Of a DNA stretch of 64,000 nucleotides, positions 16,850 to 25,082 are shown in pieces. How positions within the stretch are numbered: position 1 is the stretch's first letter; every line of letters starts with the position of its first letter. Both the position numbers and the translations under genes were made by a program. The notes beneath the pieces are model-generated. The model ran no database searches, was not told the origin of the DNA, and was given only the letters and a program-made list of their open reading frames with translations. The stretch is taken from the IMG/VR virus record IMGVR_UViG_3300024933_000029, positions 1 to 64,000 of that record; one strand, written 5' to 3'. The DNA comes from a virus.

Positions 16850-17830
16850 TCAGGGTTCCTCGGGTTCTTCGGTGGTGGTGGTGCGGGTTTCGAAGGATCG
16901 GCGCCAGGGCGTGCTGTCCCAGCGTCCGGTCCAGGTACGGGTGTTGTCGTGCGGGCGCTCGGTGCTGGCCCAGGGGTGCAGACTGGCCAGGGCCAGCGGT
17001 GCGGGCGCCGTCCAGGCGCTGTGGGTGGCCATGGCCTGGGCGGGAATGGGGCGCAGCGGCGCGTAGTAGGCGGGCTCGCCCGTGGTGGTGGCGTTGACTT
17101 CGGTGATGCCCAGGCTGGCGTCGATCAGGATCTCGCTGTCCAGCGTCCAGGCATCGAGCAGCATGCGGTCGGCATAGGTGGCGATGGTGGTGACGCGGAA
17201 CAGCTGGGCCGTGAGCACGCCGTCCGAAGGCGGTGCCTCGGTGCCGGTGCGGCGGGGCAGGCCCTGGCTGAGCTTGACGGGTTCGCCATACGGCGACACA
17301 TCGATCCAGGTGCCGCTGTCGTTGTCCAGCATGCCGGCGTCCAGGCCCGGGCCGTGGTCCAGCCGCAGCGGGCGCAGATCGTGGCCGTGGAAGACGCGGT
17401 AAAAGCGCACGTGCGCCGGCAGGCTGGCGCGCACCACATGGGCCACGCTGGCCAGCTCTGCGTCGCCGATGATGCGGCCCAGGTCCAGGTGCAGCCAGGC
17501 ACCATCCTCGTCGAGCTGCGCGCCGTCATATCCCAGCCAGCCCAGCGCACGCTGCAGGGACGCGGCCGTGCCGCGCTCGCGCAGCCAGGGCAGGCCGTTG
17601 GCGATGAGTGCGGGTACGTCTTCGAAGTAGCGGTCGAACTGGGCAATGCCCCATTCGGCCGCCAGCCAGGGCAGAAAGGCCGCAGGCTCGCCCTGGGCCG
17701 GCGCGGGAAAGGCGCCGGCCAGGCCGTCCCAATTCGGGACGACCTGGTCCACGGCCTTCTCCAGCGCCGTGGCGTTGGGCGGCAGCACGTGGCGGCGGGG
17801 CGCCGTCGGGACGATGGCGGCGGTGCTCAT
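16850..17830 (-). CDS. I: Baseplate protein gpI, long form
   Basis: A 326-residue gpI homologue. The first ~175 residues match the family (LPPNATALEKAVDQV, FLPWLAAEWGIAQFDRYFED, WLRERGTAASLQRALGWLGY). P2 gpI is 176 residues, so this one has a C-terminal extension of about 150 residues ending in Thr/Glu-rich sequence, probably a fibre-docking addition matched to the DUF4815 fibre. The start ATG overlaps the gpJ stop (ATGA). Confidence 0.9.
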   Translation of the reverse strand: MSTAAIVPTAPRRHVLPPNATALEKAVDQVVPNWDGLAGAFPAPAQGEPAAFLPWLAAEWGIAQFDRYFEDVPALIANGLPWLRERGTAASLQRALGWLGYDGAQLDEDGAWLHLDLGRIIGDAELASVAHVVRASLPAHVRFYRVFHGHDLRPLRLDHGPGLDAGMLDNDSGTWIDVSPYGEPVKLSQGLPRRTGTEAPPSDGVLTAQLFRVTTIATYADRMLLDAWTLDSEILIDASLGITEVNATTTGEPAYYAPLRPIPAQAMATHSAWTAPAPLALASLHPWASTERPHDNTRTWTGRWDSTPWRRSFETRTTTTEEPEEP

Positions 17831-18684
17831 GCCTGCAGGCCCTCGTCCACCAGCTGGACGCGGCCCAGCACCGGGTATTCGTCGGCGGCCAGCGGCGTGA
17901 GTTCGGCCGGGGCCTGGGCGTCGGGGTAGGTGACGCGGGCAATGCCGTCCACATGCAGGCGCGTGGTGATCCACGAGCGCGGCACATCGCGGCCCAGCAG
18001 CGCGTAGGCTGCAATCTGGGCGGCCAGGCCGGCCTGCAGGCGCGCCACGATATCCACGGGCGCACCGGGCTCGCGCAGCAGGTGCGCCGTGATGTCGATG
18101 GGGTGCGGGCGCGCCAGCGATACCGACACGGGTACGCCCAGCGGCCGCGCGCCTGGCGCATTGAGGGCCGACAGCACGATGGCCAGGGTCTCTTCGGCCT
18201 GTGCGGGCTCGACCAGCCACAGCTGCACGCTCACGCGGCCGGGCTGGGGTTGCGTGGCAATGGCGCTGTGCACATTGGCGCTGGCCGTCATGGCCAGGTG
18301 CTCGTAGTGCTCTGCCGTTCCGCTGCCGGCCAGCGCGCGCACGCGCAGCAGGATGCGCTGGCGGTAGCGTTCGTCGCTTTCCCCGGGCATTCGGGCCACG
18401 TCATAGAAGGCGCCCTTGTGGTCCAGGTCCGAGCCCTGGGCGAACGCAATCAGGTGCGCACGCGCGGCATCATTGACGCGCGCCCGGTACAGCAGCTCGC
18501 GGTAGGCGTGCGCCTCCAGCAGCTTGTTGAGCGGCTCGCTCTCCAGCGCCAGGACTTCGGCGGCCTCCGGGTGGCGCGCCAGCAGATCGGCGCGGTGGGC
18601 GTCGAGGATGCGCTCGAAATCCAGCGTCTCGACGACGCCGGGCGGCGGCAGGGCGTCCAGTGCAGGGGTCATGTCTTGCTTCAT
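17827..18684 (-). CDS. J: Baseplate protein gpJ (wedge)
   Basis: A 285-residue gpJ-like baseplate wedge protein; P2 J is 302. Family blocks include VVETLDFERILDAHRADLLA, then ANDAARAH-like LYRARVNDAARAHLIAFAQG and the GSDLDHKGAFYDVARMPGE region. It starts at the ATG at 18684, overlapping the gpW stop. It forms with I and W the wedge that contacts the fibres. Confidence 0.94.
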   Translation of the reverse strand: MKQDMTPALDALPPPGVVETLDFERILDAHRADLLARHPEAAEVLALESEPLNKLLEAHAYRELLYRARVNDAARAHLIAFAQGSDLDHKGAFYDVARMPGESDERYRQRILLRVRALAGSGTAEHYEHLAMTASANVHSAIATQPQPGRVSVQLWLVEPAQAEETLAIVLSALNAPGARPLGVPVSVSLARPHPIDITAHLLREPGAPVDIVARLQAGLAAQIAAYALLGRDVPRSWITTRLHVDGIARVTYPDAQAPAELTPLAADEYPVLGRVQLVDEGLQA

Positions 18685-19031
18685 GAAAGGGTGCGGGCGA
18701 TGGGCATCTGCAGGCTCAGCGGTGCCGGGCGGCGCGTGTTGTTGAAGGTGCCGATCAGCGTCAGGTCGGCGCGCCCGGGTGCGGCCGGATCGCGCTCGAT
18801 CACGATGCGCGTCAGCCGGATGCGCGGCTCCCATCGCATCAGCGCGCTGGCCACGGCGGCGCGCAGGCGCGCCTGGGTGGCGTTGTTGTCGGGCTGGTCC
18901 AGCAGCGCCGGGACCAGCGATCCATAGTCGCGGCGCATCACGCGCGAGCCGATGGGCGTGGACAGGATGTCGGCCACGCTCTGGCGCAGATGCTCCATGC
19001 CCTCAATGCGGCGGCCTGTATGGCGGTTCAT
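18681..19031 (-). CDS. W: Baseplate protein gpW (gp25-like lysozyme fold)
   Basis: A 116-residue protein, P2 W being 115. It has the gp25-like pattern SVADILSTPIGSRVMRRDYG with DNNATQARLRAAVASALMRW and EPRIRLTRIVIERDP. These proteins form the core of the baseplate wedge and trigger sheath contraction. The start at 19031 overlaps the gpV stop. Confidence 0.95.
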   Translation of the reverse strand: MNRHTGRRIEGMEHLRQSVADILSTPIGSRVMRRDYGSLVPALLDQPDNNATQARLRAAVASALMRWEPRIRLTRIVIERDPAAPGRADLTLIGTFNNTRRPAPLSLQMPIARTLS

Positions 19032-19633
19032 AGCGGCCCCTGCGTGATGGCGTCGCCCGCCCTGACGCCACCATGGCGATGGCGCAGCAGGCTGATGGGG
19101 CCGGTGGTCACGTCGGGCGCGCCGGCCAGGCCTTGCGCATTGACGGTGGCCGATCCGCCACCGGCCTGCAGGCTGATGCCTTGCTCGTCGATGCTGATCA
19201 CCGAGTTGCCCACGCGCAGCGTGATGCCGTGGGCCACGTTGATGTTGAGACGGCCCGTGGTGCTGTCGTGCTCCATGAAATCGGTGGGGCTCCACTGCGT
19301 GTGGCACACCCCTTCGCGGTCGCTGGGCTGGGCTGCGGCGCTGCTGTAGATGCCGGTCAGCGCCACGGCGCCCAGCAGGTCGCCGCCGGGCGACAGCAGC
19401 ACGCACTGCTCGCCCACGGCAGGCGGCCACCAGACGCTGGCGTTCTCGCCCGCGGCGCGCAGGGCCAGCCAGGGAATCCAGTTGGTGGTCAGGTTGCCGG
19501 TCTTGACGCGGCAGCGCGCAGGGCGCGCATGGCGGACTGCGGCGATGGTGCCCGTGCGGATCAGCCCTTCCAGGCGGCGGATGATCTCGTACGGGCTCTC
19601 GGTTTGTGCGACGGGCGAATCCATGGCGTTCAT
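19028..19633 (-). CDS. V: Baseplate spike protein gpV
   Basis: A 201-residue central spike (P2 V is 211). An OB-fold N-terminal domain (about residues 15-100) is followed by a beta-helix (NINVAHGITLRVGNSVISID) and a C-terminal HRHGGVRAGD. The H-x-H resembles the iron-binding spike tip of P2 gpV. The trimer punctures the outer membrane. I start at the ATG at 19633; the 48 upstream open codons are Arg/His-rich and not family-like. Confidence 0.93.
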   Translation of the reverse strand: MNAMDSPVAQTESPYEIIRRLEGLIRTGTIAAVRHARPARCRVKTGNLTTNWIPWLALRAAGENASVWWPPAVGEQCVLLSPGGDLLGAVALTGIYSSAAAQPSDREGVCHTQWSPTDFMEHDSTTGRLNINVAHGITLRVGNSVISIDEQGISLQAGGGSATVNAQGLAGAPDVTTGPISLLRHRHGGVRAGDAITQGPL

Positions 19634-19719
19634 GGTGCCGGCCGGGCCCTTGCGTGTCGCCGTGTGCCGGGCGTGGCGCACGCCGCCACATGCAGCCCGG
19701 CATGGAGCAGGGCCACGCC

Positions 19720-20229
19720 TCAGCGCGGGTCGTAGTTCCACTCGGCCACCTTCTCGCCGAACAGGAACAGCTCCCACAACTGGCGCTGCGCAATGTCGAG
19801 CTGGCCTGGCGGCTCGGGCTTGTAGATCAGGTCGAAGGCGCCGGGGCTGCCCTCGCGCGGGCGCGCCAACACGGCCTCCACCAGGTCGATCTCGATGGCG
19901 AGCTGCTGCGGCTGCGAGGCGGCTGCAGGGTCCGTGGAAGGAGGCGCAATGTCGAAGCGGATCGCCTGCTCGCGCTTTTCGGCATGGTCGAACAGGTCGG
20001 GCTGGTGGCGCCGCGCCCAGACCAGCAACGGCACGGTCACGGCATCGATGCTGTCGGTGAAGTCCGCAATCACCAGGCTCAGCGTGTAGCGGTATTCCCA
20101 GGAAAGGGACGGCGTGCCCGTGTTGACCACACGGCCCCTCTGGATGGTGAAACGGATGTTCCCCGGCGACTGTTGCAGCTGGGGCAGGGCAGCGACGAGC
20201 GCGTCGCGCAGGCTAGCGGGCTTGAGCAT
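19720..20229 (-). CDS. R: Tail completion protein gpR
   Basis: A 169-residue homologue of P2 gpR (155): it starts MLKPASLRDALVAALPQLQ and contains the conserved SLSWEYRYTLSLVIADFT and VTVPLLVWARRHQPDLF segments, ending WELFLFGEKVAEWNYDP. gpR, with gpS, completes the tail end that joins the head. In P2, S follows R immediately; here R is followed after 86 bp by V, so S is absent. Confidence 0.9.
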   Translation of the reverse strand: MLKPASLRDALVAALPQLQQSPGNIRFTIQRGRVVNTGTPSLSWEYRYTLSLVIADFTDSIDAVTVPLLVWARRHQPDLFDHAEKREQAIRFDIAPPSTDPAAASQPQQLAIEIDLVEAVLARPREGSPGAFDLIYKPEPPGQLDIAQRQLWELFLFGEKVAEWNYDPR

Positions 20230-20779
20230 GGCGTGGGTCCTGGGTCATGGTGCTGGTCAGGGCACTCGTCAGCGCGAGCCCGGCGTCGTAGGCGCGCTCG
20301 CAGGCGCTGCCTCGGTGGCGGGCGTCGTCAGCAATGCGCGCCAGCGCTCCCGCTCGCTCGTCAGCGCGGCGCTGCAGCTCGGCGAGCAGATCGAGGGCTG
20401 CGGTGTCTGGCGTGCACTGTCCGGCAGCGGCGCGAGCCTGGGCGGCGGCACGGTGGGCGGTGATGTAGTCGGCGAGGTCGCCGCGCAGCCGGCCAGCAGC
20501 AGCGCGGGCAGCATCGGCATCCGCCGCAGCGCGCGCCAGGGCCAGGTCCGTGTCGCGTGCAAGAAAGTCGAGGCGTTCACGGTAGGCTCCTTCCCGTTGT
20601 CGATAGCGTTCGGATGCGTGCAGGGCGGCGGTGGCAGCGGCCTGGCGGTCTGTCGCCAGATCCGTGCGCGCCTGCGCCGCATCGCGCTCGGCACCCAGCC
20701 GCGCCAGCGATTGCCATACCAGCAGCGCCGCCAGCAGCAGGGCCAGCAGCTGCCAGGCATGGGTTTGCAGGCGGTCCAT
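20213..20779 (-). CDS. Rz: i-spanin (Rz-like)
   Basis: A 188-residue type II membrane protein: a transmembrane segment at about residues 8-25 (WQLLALLLAALLVWQSL) followed by an Ala/Arg-rich periplasmic coiled coil, the layout of Rz spanins (DUF2514-like). It joins the outer-membrane lipoprotein Rz1 to disrupt the outer membrane at lysis. The Rz1 gene is nested inside it in another frame. The start ATG at 20779 overlaps the lysozyme stop; the end overlaps the start of R by 17 bases. Confidence 0.85.
   Translation of the reverse strand: MDRLQTHAWQLLALLLAALLVWQSLARLGAERDAAQARTDLATDRQAAATAALHASERYRQREGAYRERLDFLARDTDLALARAAADADAARAAAGRLRGDLADYITAHRAAAQARAAAGQCTPDTAALDLLAELQRRADERAGALARIADDARHRGSACERAYDAGLALTSALTSTMTQDPRHAQAR
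20269..20520 (-). CDS. Rz1: o-spanin lipoprotein (Rz1-like), nested in Rz
   Basis: An 83-residue frame wholly inside the Rz gene in a different phase. It begins MPMLPALLLAGCAAT, a signal sequence with a lipobox (LLAG-C), followed by a Pro-rich stretch (SPPTVPPPRLAPLP), the hallmark of Rz1. Start at 20520, or 20514 two codons on. The nested arrangement matches lambda Rz/Rz1 and strongly supports both genes. Confidence 0.85.
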   Translation of the reverse strand: MPMLPALLLAGCAATSPTTSPPTVPPPRLAPLPDSARQTPQPSICSPSCSAALTSERERWRALLTTPATEAAPASAPTTPGSR

Positions 20780-21360
20780 CAAGGCTGGGCCTCCATGCAG
20801 GCCGCGTGGCGCGCCTGCTGGCGTGTCCACACGCCGCGGCACACCTTGTTGCCGGGAGCCGAGCAGTCGAAGCGCCAGCGCGTGGGCCGGCCTGCGCCAT
20901 CCCATCGATAGGCGCTGAAGCCCTGCAAAGGCTGGCTGCTGGTCATGAATCGCCAGGACAGATAGGACTGGCAGGCGCCGGCGTAGTCGCCAGCCCGTGT
21001 CCTGGCCAGCATCGAGGAGCCGCGCCAGGCCCCGCAGCTGTATTGGCCTGCGAAGTCCACCGCCTGGGCGAACTCGGCCGGGTGCACCCGCGTGTCGCCC
21101 AGCGAATCACGCACGCAGGCGCCGTACTGCTGCTCCAGCAGGTTGATGGCCAGCTCGCGCGCCCGTTCGCGGGTGATGGGTGGGTCGGCCAGGGTCACGC
21201 GTGTGCCGTCCTCGTAGCGCGTGGCGCCGTGGCCGATGGTGGGCACATCGCCGCGAACCGGGATGATCGGATCTGCGCTGAAACCTTCTGCGGCAATCCA
21301 GGCCGCGAGAATGGCCGCGCCAATGCCCAGGCCTGCCGCTGGCATGCGGGCCGTGCTCAT
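20779..21360 (-). CDS. Endolysin, lysozyme (GH24) with N-terminal SAR/signal-anchor
   Basis: A 193-residue lysozyme. The hydrophobic N-terminus (AAGLGIGAAILAAWIAAEGF) is weakly hydrophobic and Ala/Gly-rich, like signal-arrest-release domains. The catalytic pattern is E25-G-F, D38 and T41 within GDVPTIGHGAT, typical of phage RrrD-type muramidases. Seven or so cysteines in the mature part suggest disulfide control. It lies between holin and spanin genes in a compact lysis cassette with ATGA overlaps. Confidence 0.92.
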   Translation of the reverse strand: MSTARMPAAGLGIGAAILAAWIAAEGFSADPIIPVRGDVPTIGHGATRYEDGTRVTLADPPITRERARELAINLLEQQYGACVRDSLGDTRVHPAEFAQAVDFAGQYSCGAWRGSSMLARTRAGDYAGACQSYLSWRFMTSSQPLQGFSAYRWDGAGRPTRWRFDCSAPGNKVCRGVWTRQQARHAACMEAQP

Positions 21361-21623
21361 GGGGCCGCTCCGGTGTCTGTGGCGGTCGAAGACGCCTTCC
21401 TGCGCGCAGCGTCCTCGGCCTGGCGCGCGCGCCGGTCCTCGCGCTCATTGCGCCAGCGCCACAGCAGATACACGGCCTGCAGCAGCACGTAGACGATGGT
21501 CAGCGCGGTCGCGGTATGGGTCATGGTCCAGCCATTGGCCACGTTAGCGGCCACGACGGTGACGGGAGGCGCGGCCTTGGCGCCTTCCAGGGCGGCGGTC
21601 TTGACGATAGTTTCTCGGTCCAT
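21357..21623 (-). CDS. Holin
   Basis: An 88-residue protein with a hydrophobic segment at about 37-57 (ATALTIVYVLLQAVYLLWRW), a possible weak first helix (PPVTVVAANVANGW), and a highly charged C-terminal tail (RNEREDRRARQAEDAARRK). This fits small phage holins and resembles the HP1/Phage_holin_2 group. It is placed between tail protein X and the lysozyme gene, exactly where P2 has holin Y. Confidence 0.8.
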   Translation of the reverse strand: MDRETIVKTAALEGAKAAPPVTVVAANVANGWTMTHTATALTIVYVLLQAVYLLWRWRNEREDRRARQAEDAARRKASSTATDTGAAP

Positions 21624-21624
21624 G

Positions 21625-21828
21625 TCAATCCCAGAAACTGATCAGGGGCAGGCTGGGGGCCTGGGTGGGTTCGGTCAGCTCGACGGCCAGGCCAGCGGGC
21701 AGATGGGGACCGTGGGCCGACAGGCCCGGGTTGCGCTCCAGCGTGGCTTCCACCACGCCGCGCGTGGCGCCCAGCTGGCGCATGCACAGCTCGTCCAGCG
21801 TTTCGTATTCACGGGCAATGGCCAGCAT
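21625..21828 (-). CDS. X: Tail protein gpX (LysM-like)
   Basis: A 67-residue protein, the same length as P2 X. It aligns by eye: REYETLDELCMRQLGATRGV, VVEATLERNPGLSAHGPHLP, and a GLAVELTEP and LISFWD ending. LysM-type fold; it binds the tail/hub. Start at 21828 with GGGAG nine bases upstream. It is the first tail gene of the operon; in P2 head genes Q-P-O-N-M-L precede it, but here none do. Confidence 0.93.
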   Translation of the reverse strand: MLAIAREYETLDELCMRQLGATRGVVEATLERNPGLSAHGPHLPAGLAVELTEPTQAPSLPLISFWD

Positions 21829-22163
21829 CAGGCGCGCTCCCTGTGTGCATGGTCGGCGGGAGCGGCGGCACGGGCCGGTGGCGGTATCGCCTGATCCGGC
21901 GCGGGAAAGGGAATGGCAAGACTCACTGAAGCTCCTCGTGGGCCGGCCCGCGCGGACCTGTTCCTGGTGCACCCGCCATGCGTGTGGCTGCGGATGCCGG
22001 GAACGCCTCAGGCCACCGGATCGCGGTGGCACCGGGCAGGCGGTAGGCCGGGTCCGGCGCGCGGGCCGGGTATGAATGCCATGTTTGCCGACGGGAGCAG
22101 GCCCGGCAATCGCTGCAGCCTGTGCGCGCTGCGGGCACGCCAGCGGCCATGCCGAACGCAGAA
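21829..22163. other. non-coding interval upstream of the tail/lysis operon
   Basis: About 335 bases with open frames on both strands but no recognisable protein (I compared mentally with gpL and the other head genes). It should contain the promoter of the X-to-D operon, since a strong hairpin separates it from the upstream small gene. I could not identify a clear Ogr site or -35/-10. Confidence 0.4.
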
Positions 22164-22196
22164 ATGACAAGACCCCGCAGAGCGGGGTCTTGTCAT
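22164..22196 (-). terminator. strong 15-bp hairpin terminator
   Basis: A perfect inverted repeat, atgacaagaccccgc / gcggggtcttgtcat, with a 3-base loop. On the minus strand it is followed by TTTCTG and lies 18 bases past the end of the SOS-associated small gene. It could also act on the plus strand. Confidence 0.75.
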
Positions 22197-22213
22197 GGTG
22201 GGGGTGAGCGGGT

Positions 22214-22432
22214 CTAGCAGCGCTTGCTGCCAACTACCTGGCTGCGATGAAGATGGTCGGACAGGTCACCCGCCGCCGCGCTGAGCTTGCGTGACACGGG
22301 CAGCAGCAATGCGGTAATGGCCGAGGCGTGCACGGCCGTGCCCCGGGCTGCAGCCAGCAGCTCGCAGATGGCTGCCACTTGCTCGCTGGCGCTTTCCACA
22401 TCGTCCCTGACCGTCTCAATCTGGTGCTGCAT
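22214..22432 (-). CDS. small protein behind a LexA box (unknown function)
   Basis: A 72-residue, mainly helical protein starting MQHQIETVRDDVESASEQVA, with an amphipathic middle (HASAITALLLPVSRKLSAAA) and a Cys at the C-terminus. No family firmly recognised; it looks a little like the DUF1484-type small proteins of Burkholderiales. A 20-bp LexA box ends 16 bases upstream of the ATG, so it should be expressed on DNA damage. By analogy with phage 186 Tum it could be an anti-repressor or an activator of the tail/lysis operon, but that is inference. Confidence 0.65.
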   Translation of the reverse strand: MQHQIETVRDDVESASEQVAAICELLAAARGTAVHASAITALLLPVSRKLSAAAGDLSDHLHRSQVVGSKRC

Positions 22433-22447
22433 CGCGTCTTCTTTCTA

Positions 22448-22467
22448 CTGTATGCACATACAGTATA
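22448..22467 (-). promoter_or_regulatory. LexA (SOS) box
   Basis: tactgtatgcacatacagta: 9-bp perfect inverted arms around a 2-base centre, containing the CTGT-N8-ACAG consensus. It sits 16 bases upstream of the ATG at 22432, overlapping where its promoter should be. Confidence 0.88.
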
Positions 22468-23003
22468 GGTCGAATGACCAGATGTTTCAATTTGATGTGA
22501 CCCTTTTTCATCTGCTGATTGGCGATGACGGGCAGGGCCTTTGGTCGGGCTGCGCGCATGTTGGGTTGGCGTGTGCCGAGCGGCCTCGAAAGCCTTTTGT
22601 TGGCCCGCACGGATCCCGCGCAGTGAAGGCAAGTGATTGTTTTTGAATGGTTGACGACCCGCCCCCCGCGCACCACGCACCAACGCCGCTCAACTGCGGC
22701 GAACACTGCTCAAGCCCGCTTCCTGTAGAGGAGGCGCATTGGCCAGGCGGATTGCGGGATTCCCCTGCAAGAGCGCGCGTCTGGAAGGCAAAACCGCCTC
22801 GTTTATAATGTCCGGCTTCGCTTACATCACGGGTTGAGCGAACCATGTGCGGTCCCCAGCGGCCAGGTGCATGTGATGTAAGCCCTTGAAATCTGAGGTG
22901 CCGCGCGGCCAACTGGCTTGGCTCGCGTCGCACCGTGACTTTTGCGCAATACGGTGCGGGCTGTACAGCAGCCGGCACGGTCCAATCCCTCATAGGAACA
23001 AAC
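22468..23003. other. boundary interval between phage element and tig
   Basis: About 535 bases without a convincing gene. The right attachment site of region A must lie here or just left of it, but I cannot recognise a core without the left end. The tig promoter is near its middle, giving a roughly 190-base leader with several GC-rich inverted segments. Confidence 0.5.
22781..22809 (+). promoter_or_regulatory. probable sigma-70 promoter of tig
   Basis: A perfect TATAAT at 22804-22809 with a weak CTGGAA at 22781-22786 (17-base spacer). It is the only strong -10 hexamer upstream of tig and lies in an AT-richer spot (tcgtttataatgtcc). Confidence 0.5.
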
Positions 23004-24314
23004 ATGGCCGTTACTGTTGAAACCCTTGAAAAGCTCGAGCGCAAGATCACGCTGAGCCTGCCCCTGAACTCCATCCAGAGCGAAGTCGAGAACCGCCTCA
23101 AGCAAGTGGCGCGCACCGTGAAGATGGACGGCTTCCGTCCCGGCAAGGTGCCGATGAGCGTGGTGGCCCAGCGTTATGGCTACTCGGTGCAGTACGAAGT
23201 GCTCAACGACAAGGTTGGCGAGGCTTTTGCACAGGCCGTCAACGAAGCCAAGCTGCGCGTGGCTGGCCAGCCCCGCATCTCCGAAAAGGAAGGCGCTCCC
23301 GAGGGCGAGGCCCAGTTCGAAGCCATCTTCGAAGTGATGCCTGAAGTCAAGATCGGTGACCTGACCTCGGCCGAAGTCGAGAAGCTGACCGCCGAAGTGG
23401 ACGACGCCGCCATCGACAAGACCGTGGACATCCTGCGCAAGCAGCGCCGCACCTTCGCGCAGCGCGCCCAGGCCGATGTGGCCGTGGACGGCGACCGCGT
23501 GACCGTGGACTTCGAAGGCAAGATCGACGGCGAGACCTTCTCCGGCGGCAAGGCTGAAGACTTCCAGTTCCTGGTCGGCGAAGGCCAGATGCTCAAGGAA
23601 TTCGAAGACGCAGTGCGCGGCATGAAGGCTGGCGAGTCCAAGACTTTCCCGCTGGCATTCCCCGCCGACTACCACGGCAAGGACGTGGCCGGCAAGACCG
23701 CCGATTTCCTGGTGACGGTCAAGAAGATCGAAGCCGCCAACCTGCCCGAAGTGGACGAGGCTTTTGCCAAGGCACTGGGCGTGGCTGAAGGCACGGTCGA
23801 AGGCCTGCGCGCCGACATCAAGAAGAACCTGGAGCGTGAAGTCAAGTTCCGCGTCCAGGGCCGCAACAAGCAGGCCGTGATGGACGCCCTGGTGTCCAAG
23901 GCCGAGTTGGAACTGCCCAAGGCTTCGGTGCAGGCTGAAGTCGCACGTCTGCTGGAAGGCGCCCGCGCCGAGCTGCAGCAGCGCGGCATCAAGGACGCCG
24001 AGAAGGCCGAGATCCCTGAAGACGTGTTCCTGCCCCAAGCCGAGCGCCGCGTGCGCCTGGGCCTGGTGGTGGCAGAGCTGGTGCGCGCCAACGAGCTGCA
24101 CGCCACGCCCGACCAGATCAAGGCCCACGTGGAAGAGCTGGCCGCCAGCTACGAAAAGCCCGAAGACGTGGCACGCTGGTACTTCGGCGACCGCCAACGC
24201 CTGGCTGAAGTCGAAGCCGTTGTCATCGAAAACAACGTGACCGAGTTCGTGCTGGGCAAGGCCAAGGTCTCCGACAAGGCCGTGTCCTTCGACGAACTGA
24301 TGGGCCAGGCCTGA
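23004..24314 (+). CDS. tig: Trigger factor (ribosome-associated chaperone, PPIase)
   Basis: A 436-residue trigger factor (E. coli 432). The ribosome-binding N-domain has the signature [17 protein letters not shown] around residue 43 (canonical GFRxGKxP). The FKBP-like PPIase domain spans about 150-245 ([19 protein letters not shown]), and the C-terminal chaperone arms follow. The start is the ATG at 23004 with AGGA seven bases upstream; the frame extends 23 codons further 5' without family similarity. It assists nascent chains at the ribosome exit. It is followed by clpP, clpX and lon, the common proteobacterial order. Confidence 0.98.
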   Translation: MAVTVETLEKLERKITLSLPLNSIQSEVENRLKQVARTVKMDGFRPGKVPMSVVAQRYGYSVQYEVLNDKVGEAFAQAVNEAKLRVAGQPRISEKEGAPEGEAQFEAIFEVMPEVKIGDLTSAEVEKLTAEVDDAAIDKTVDILRKQRRTFAQRAQADVAVDGDRVTVDFEGKIDGETFSGGKAEDFQFLVGEGQMLKEFEDAVRGMKAGESKTFPLAFPADYHGKDVAGKTADFLVTVKKIEAANLPEVDEAFAKALGVAEGTVEGLRADIKKNLEREVKFRVQGRNKQAVMDALVSKAELELPKASVQAEVARLLEGARAELQQRGIKDAEKAEIPEDVFLPQAERRVRLGLVVAELVRANELHATPDQIKAHVEELAASYEKPEDVARWYFGDRQRLAEVEAVVIENNVTEFVLGKAKVSDKAVSFDELMGQA

Positions 24315-24372
24315 GGGTTTGAGCACCGCCTGCCTGCCGCTTCGTGAGATCGGCGGGCGGGTTGGCATCTGC

Positions 24373-24410
24373 GGGGCTTGTGCTTTGGCGCACAAGCCCC
24401 ATTTTCTTTC
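24373..24410 (+). terminator. terminator/attenuator between tig and clpP
   Basis: An 11-bp perfect stem (ggggcttgtgc / gcacaagcccc) with a 6-base loop, followed by attttctttcc. The 3' arm plus tail (CCCCATTT) also matches a sigma-32 -10 element, with CTTGTGC 13 bases upstream, so part of this segment may double as a heat-shock promoter for clpP. Confidence 0.75.
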
Positions 24411-24449
24411 CGGATACGGCTAAAGTAGCCCCCTAGTACTGGAGAAAAC

Positions 24450-25058
24450 ATGAGCGCATTGGAAACTCAGGGTTTGGGCATGATCCCAATGGTCATCGAA
24501 CAGTCCGGCCGCGGAGAGCGGTCGTACGACATCTACTCGCGCCTGCTCAAGGACCGGGTGATCTTCCTGGTGGGCCCTGTCAATGACCAGACGGCCAACC
24601 TCGTCGTGGCCCAGCTGCTGTTCCTTGAAAGCGAAAACCCCGACAAGGACATTTCGTTCTACATCAACAGCCCTGGCGGTTCCGTGAGCGCCGGCCTGGC
24701 CATCTTCGACACGATGAACTTCATCAAGCCCGATGTGTCCACGCTGTGCACCGGCATCGCAGCCAGCATGGGCGCCTTCCTGCTGGCCGCTGGCACCAAG
24801 GGCAAGCGCTTTGCGCTGCCCAACTCCCAGGTCATGATCCACCAGCCGCTGGGCGGCATGCAGGGCCAGGCCACCGAGATCGAGATCCACGCACGCGAGA
24901 TCCTCAAGACCCGCGAGCGCCTGAACAAGATCCTGGCCGAGCGCACGGGCCAGCCGCTGGAAAAGATCCAGCACGACACCGAGCGCGACTACTTCCTGTC
25001 CGCCGAGGAAGCCAAGGACTACGGCCTGGTCGATCAGGTGATCAACAAGCGCTCCTGA
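24450..25058 (+). CDS. clpP: ATP-dependent Clp protease proteolytic subunit
   Basis: A 202-residue serine peptidase. The catalytic triad is intact: S106 (GIAASMGAF), H131 (VMIHQPLGG) and D180 (ERDYFLS), with spacing identical to E. coli Clp[12 protein letters not shown] forms the oxyanion region. Fourteen subunits form the barrel fed by ClpX, encoded next. The short N-terminus is probably processed. CTGGAG lies ahead of the ATG. Confidence 0.98.
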   Translation: MSALETQGLGMIPMVIEQSGRGERSYDIYSRLLKDRVIFLVGPVNDQTANLVVAQLLFLESENPDKDISFYINSPGGSVSAGLAIFDTMNFIKPDVSTLCTGIAASMGAFLLAAGTKGKRFALPNSQVMIHQPLGGMQGQATEIEIHAREILKTRERLNKILAERTGQPLEKIQHDTERDYFLSAEEAKDYGLVDQVINKRS

Positions 25059-25082
25059 AGTCCGGAGGCTGCATGAGAATGG

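Noticed and set aside
21829-22163. Possible remnant of a head completion gene (gpL) upstream of X
   Set aside because: None of the six frames shows a segment resembling gpL or other head proteins; left as non-coding.
22508-23146. Minus-strand open frame upstream of and into tig
   Set aside because: Runs through the tig promoter and the first codons of tig, with no ribosome site and no domain.
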